Shown here: positions 15,912-16,616 of the stretch, piece by piece
How the letters are laid out: the number at the start of each line of letters is the position of its first letter
Position numbering within the stretch: position 1 is the first letter of the stretch
Assembly: GCF_000611645.1 (NCBI RefSeq)
Contig: NW_014013578.1
Location: forward strand, 38,859 to 55,474
Source: Monoraphidium neglectum
Lineage: Eukaryota > Chlorophyta > Chlorophyceae > Sphaeropleales > Selenastraceae
Length of the DNA stretch: 16,616 bases
Direction of reading: 5' to 3'
Translations under genes and position numbers: made by a program
Notes under the pieces: model-generated
What the model was told of the DNA's origin: nothing
The model's input: the letters and a program-made list of their open reading frames with translations, nothing else
Databases searched by the model: none

Positions 15912-16616
15912 CACAAACATAATACACAAACACACAAACACAAACAACCTATCACGCACACCCGCACACCCTCATAGCCCGCACCTGAGGAAGGATATCC
16001 ACGGCTGCTGCATGTCTTGGAACCTCATGATGTAGTTTGACATCAGAAGGTTGACCGACGAGTACGTGATCGTCACCACGAACGCACCCTCCTGCAATGA
16101 TGGGTTGCCAGCCAATCACCATCCCTTTAAGAGTTTGTCAATCGAAGCGAGGGGTTCACAGAGACCGTACCGTTGCACCCTGGAGCAAAGGACCGACGCG
16201 CACGACGCGCTCCGGCAAGCATTTGGTGCTGGCGCCGCTGCAGCCCTCGGCAATTCACATGTGACCATGCGTGTGCGCTGCTGCGCCTGCCCTTTGAACG
16301 GCGCACGGTAGCCACCTGAACCCCAGTCACACAACGTTGGTGCTTCACTGTACAATCCCATGAGCCTGGATGGCTCCAGGAGCGGGCGACCGCCGGACGC
16401 TGTAACAATCCTAATCCTGCCCTTGGGGCGCGAGCATGAAAACGAACGCGGGTAACCCCGCGCAACGCGCCATGCAAAACATGCCTGGTTTGGTGTGATG
16501 ATGGCGGCCAGGGCCTGGACCTGCTGGGCTAGCAGGTAGTAGAGCACGCCAATGCCGGCAAAGGTGAAGAGGGCCCCAGGGTCCGTGCGCAGGCCAGCCA
16601 TGCCCGAGACGATGAA
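14858..16616 (-). CDS. ABCG-family ABC transporter, C-terminal exons (5' partial)
   Basis: Exons 16616-16485 (continues off the edge), 16091-15985, 15450-15339 and 15079-14858 join in phase and give 190 residues plus TGA. The translation is the end of an ABC-2-type membrane domain. One hydrophobic segment is GALFTFAGIGVLYYLLAQQ; another includes FVVTITYSSVNLLMSNYIM. Next come the ABCG-typical re-entrant region (RFQDMQQPWISFLRWVSATN, YAFSAYMRNQFQG), a loop with VSCANG, and a last helix (YALSLVIYLLIVHGLTFIGL) with the basic end YKERR. ABCG proteins use ATP to export lipids, sterols or hydrophobic compounds across the plasma or organelle membrane; the substrate cannot be told here. The ATPase domain lies outside the window, so half-size and full-size (PDR) types cannot be separated. 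The intron after the first visible exon appears to start with GC rather than GT. A copy of the 45-base repeat lies in it. Confidence 0.9.
15470..15536 (+). other. G-tract cluster opposite an intron polypyrimidine tract
   Basis: At least nine runs of three or more G lie on the plus strand. On the transcribed (minus-sense) RNA this is a long C-rich tract just before the CAG acceptor at 15451, so it can serve as a polypyrimidine tract. The plus strand also fits a quadruplex pattern. Confidence 0.6.
15872..15907. repeat. (CA)18 microsatellite in ABCG intron
   Basis: Thirty-six bases of perfect CA repeat are followed by degenerate CA/AAAC repeats to about 15950. They lie inside the 534-base ABCG intron 15451-15984. 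Confidence 0.97.
16367..16411. repeat. 45-base dispersed repeat, copy B (intron of ABCG gene)
   Basis: This copy differs from the one at 9716-9760 by five substitutions and no indels, four of the five being A/C or C/T changes. It lies in the 393-base ABCG intron 16092-16484. Flanking sequence is unrelated. Confidence 0.8.
16479..16484 (-). other. Apparent GC (GC-AG) splice donor in ABCG gene
   Basis: The exon ends ...ACCAAACCAG and the next bases are GCATGT. The following exon (from 16091, after CAG) must join in phase 0. The nearby GT at 16480 is phase 1 and would create TGA. An upstream phase-0 alternative, CAG|GTCCAG, would cut 12 residues (VQALAAIITPNQ) from a membrane segment. The GC donor is therefore preferred but not proven. 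Confidence 0.55.

Noticed and set aside
15872..15950. CA-rich tract considered as a CRISPR-like or tandem protein repeat
   Set aside because: It is a plain dinucleotide repeat with degenerate edges, inside an intron, with no spacer structure.

Overview
The window looks like nuclear DNA of a green alga (Chlorophyta; I cannot place it to genus). The reasons are GC-rich coding exons with GC-rich third codon positions, many introns of roughly 60-600 bases that nearly all open with GTG and close with CAG, TGTAA-type poly(A) motifs behind two of the genes, frequent dinucleotide repeats, and plant/algal-type proteins. I deduced exons by reading protein families across splice sites and checking that intron phases join. 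There is no transcript evidence.

Layout, left to right. (1) Positions 181-1377, plus strand: the 3' exons of a NAPE-PLD-like metallo-beta-lactamase-fold phospholipase, whose 5' part lies outside the window. It ends in SDEL. (2) Positions 2507-3551, minus strand: an unrecognised two-exon gene with a cysteine-dense middle and an acidic patch, convergent with gene 1. A (TC)32 tract lies upstream of it. (3) Positions 4922-5521, minus: a possible single-exon Ala/Gly/Arg-rich protein of 199 residues, unrecognised. (4) Positions 6358-7789, minus: a complete three-exon START/SRPBCC (polyketide cyclase/COQ10-like) protein of 265 residues with a plastid-transit-like N-terminus. (5) Positions 8005-13463, minus: about eleven exons encoding a protein of roughly 840-855 residues with about 13 MORN repeats followed by two filamin/ABP280-type immunoglobulin repeats. 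(6) Positions 14858-16616, minus: the last four exons of an ABCG-type ABC transporter (second half of the membrane domain), running off the right edge.

Genes 2-6 share the minus strand. Genes 5 and 4 are packed head to tail with only 215 bases between stop and start. Eukaryotic neighbours need not work together, but four of the six products are lipid- or membrane-linked families: a phospholipase D acting on N-acyl-PE, a START-fold lipid/hydrophobic-ligand binder, MORN repeats (often phospholipid or membrane associated) and an ABCG lipid-class exporter. I regard this as suggestive only.

The most notable item is the MORN-filamin fusion: filamin repeats without an actin-binding domain, with a MORN array in its place. 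Next are a 45-base sequence shared by introns of two different genes (40 of 45 identical), an apparent GC-AG intron in the ABCG gene, and the unusual zinc-ligand motif and SDEL terminus of the NAPE-PLD-like protein. No rRNA, tRNA, CRISPR, intact transposon or prokaryotic-style operon was seen.
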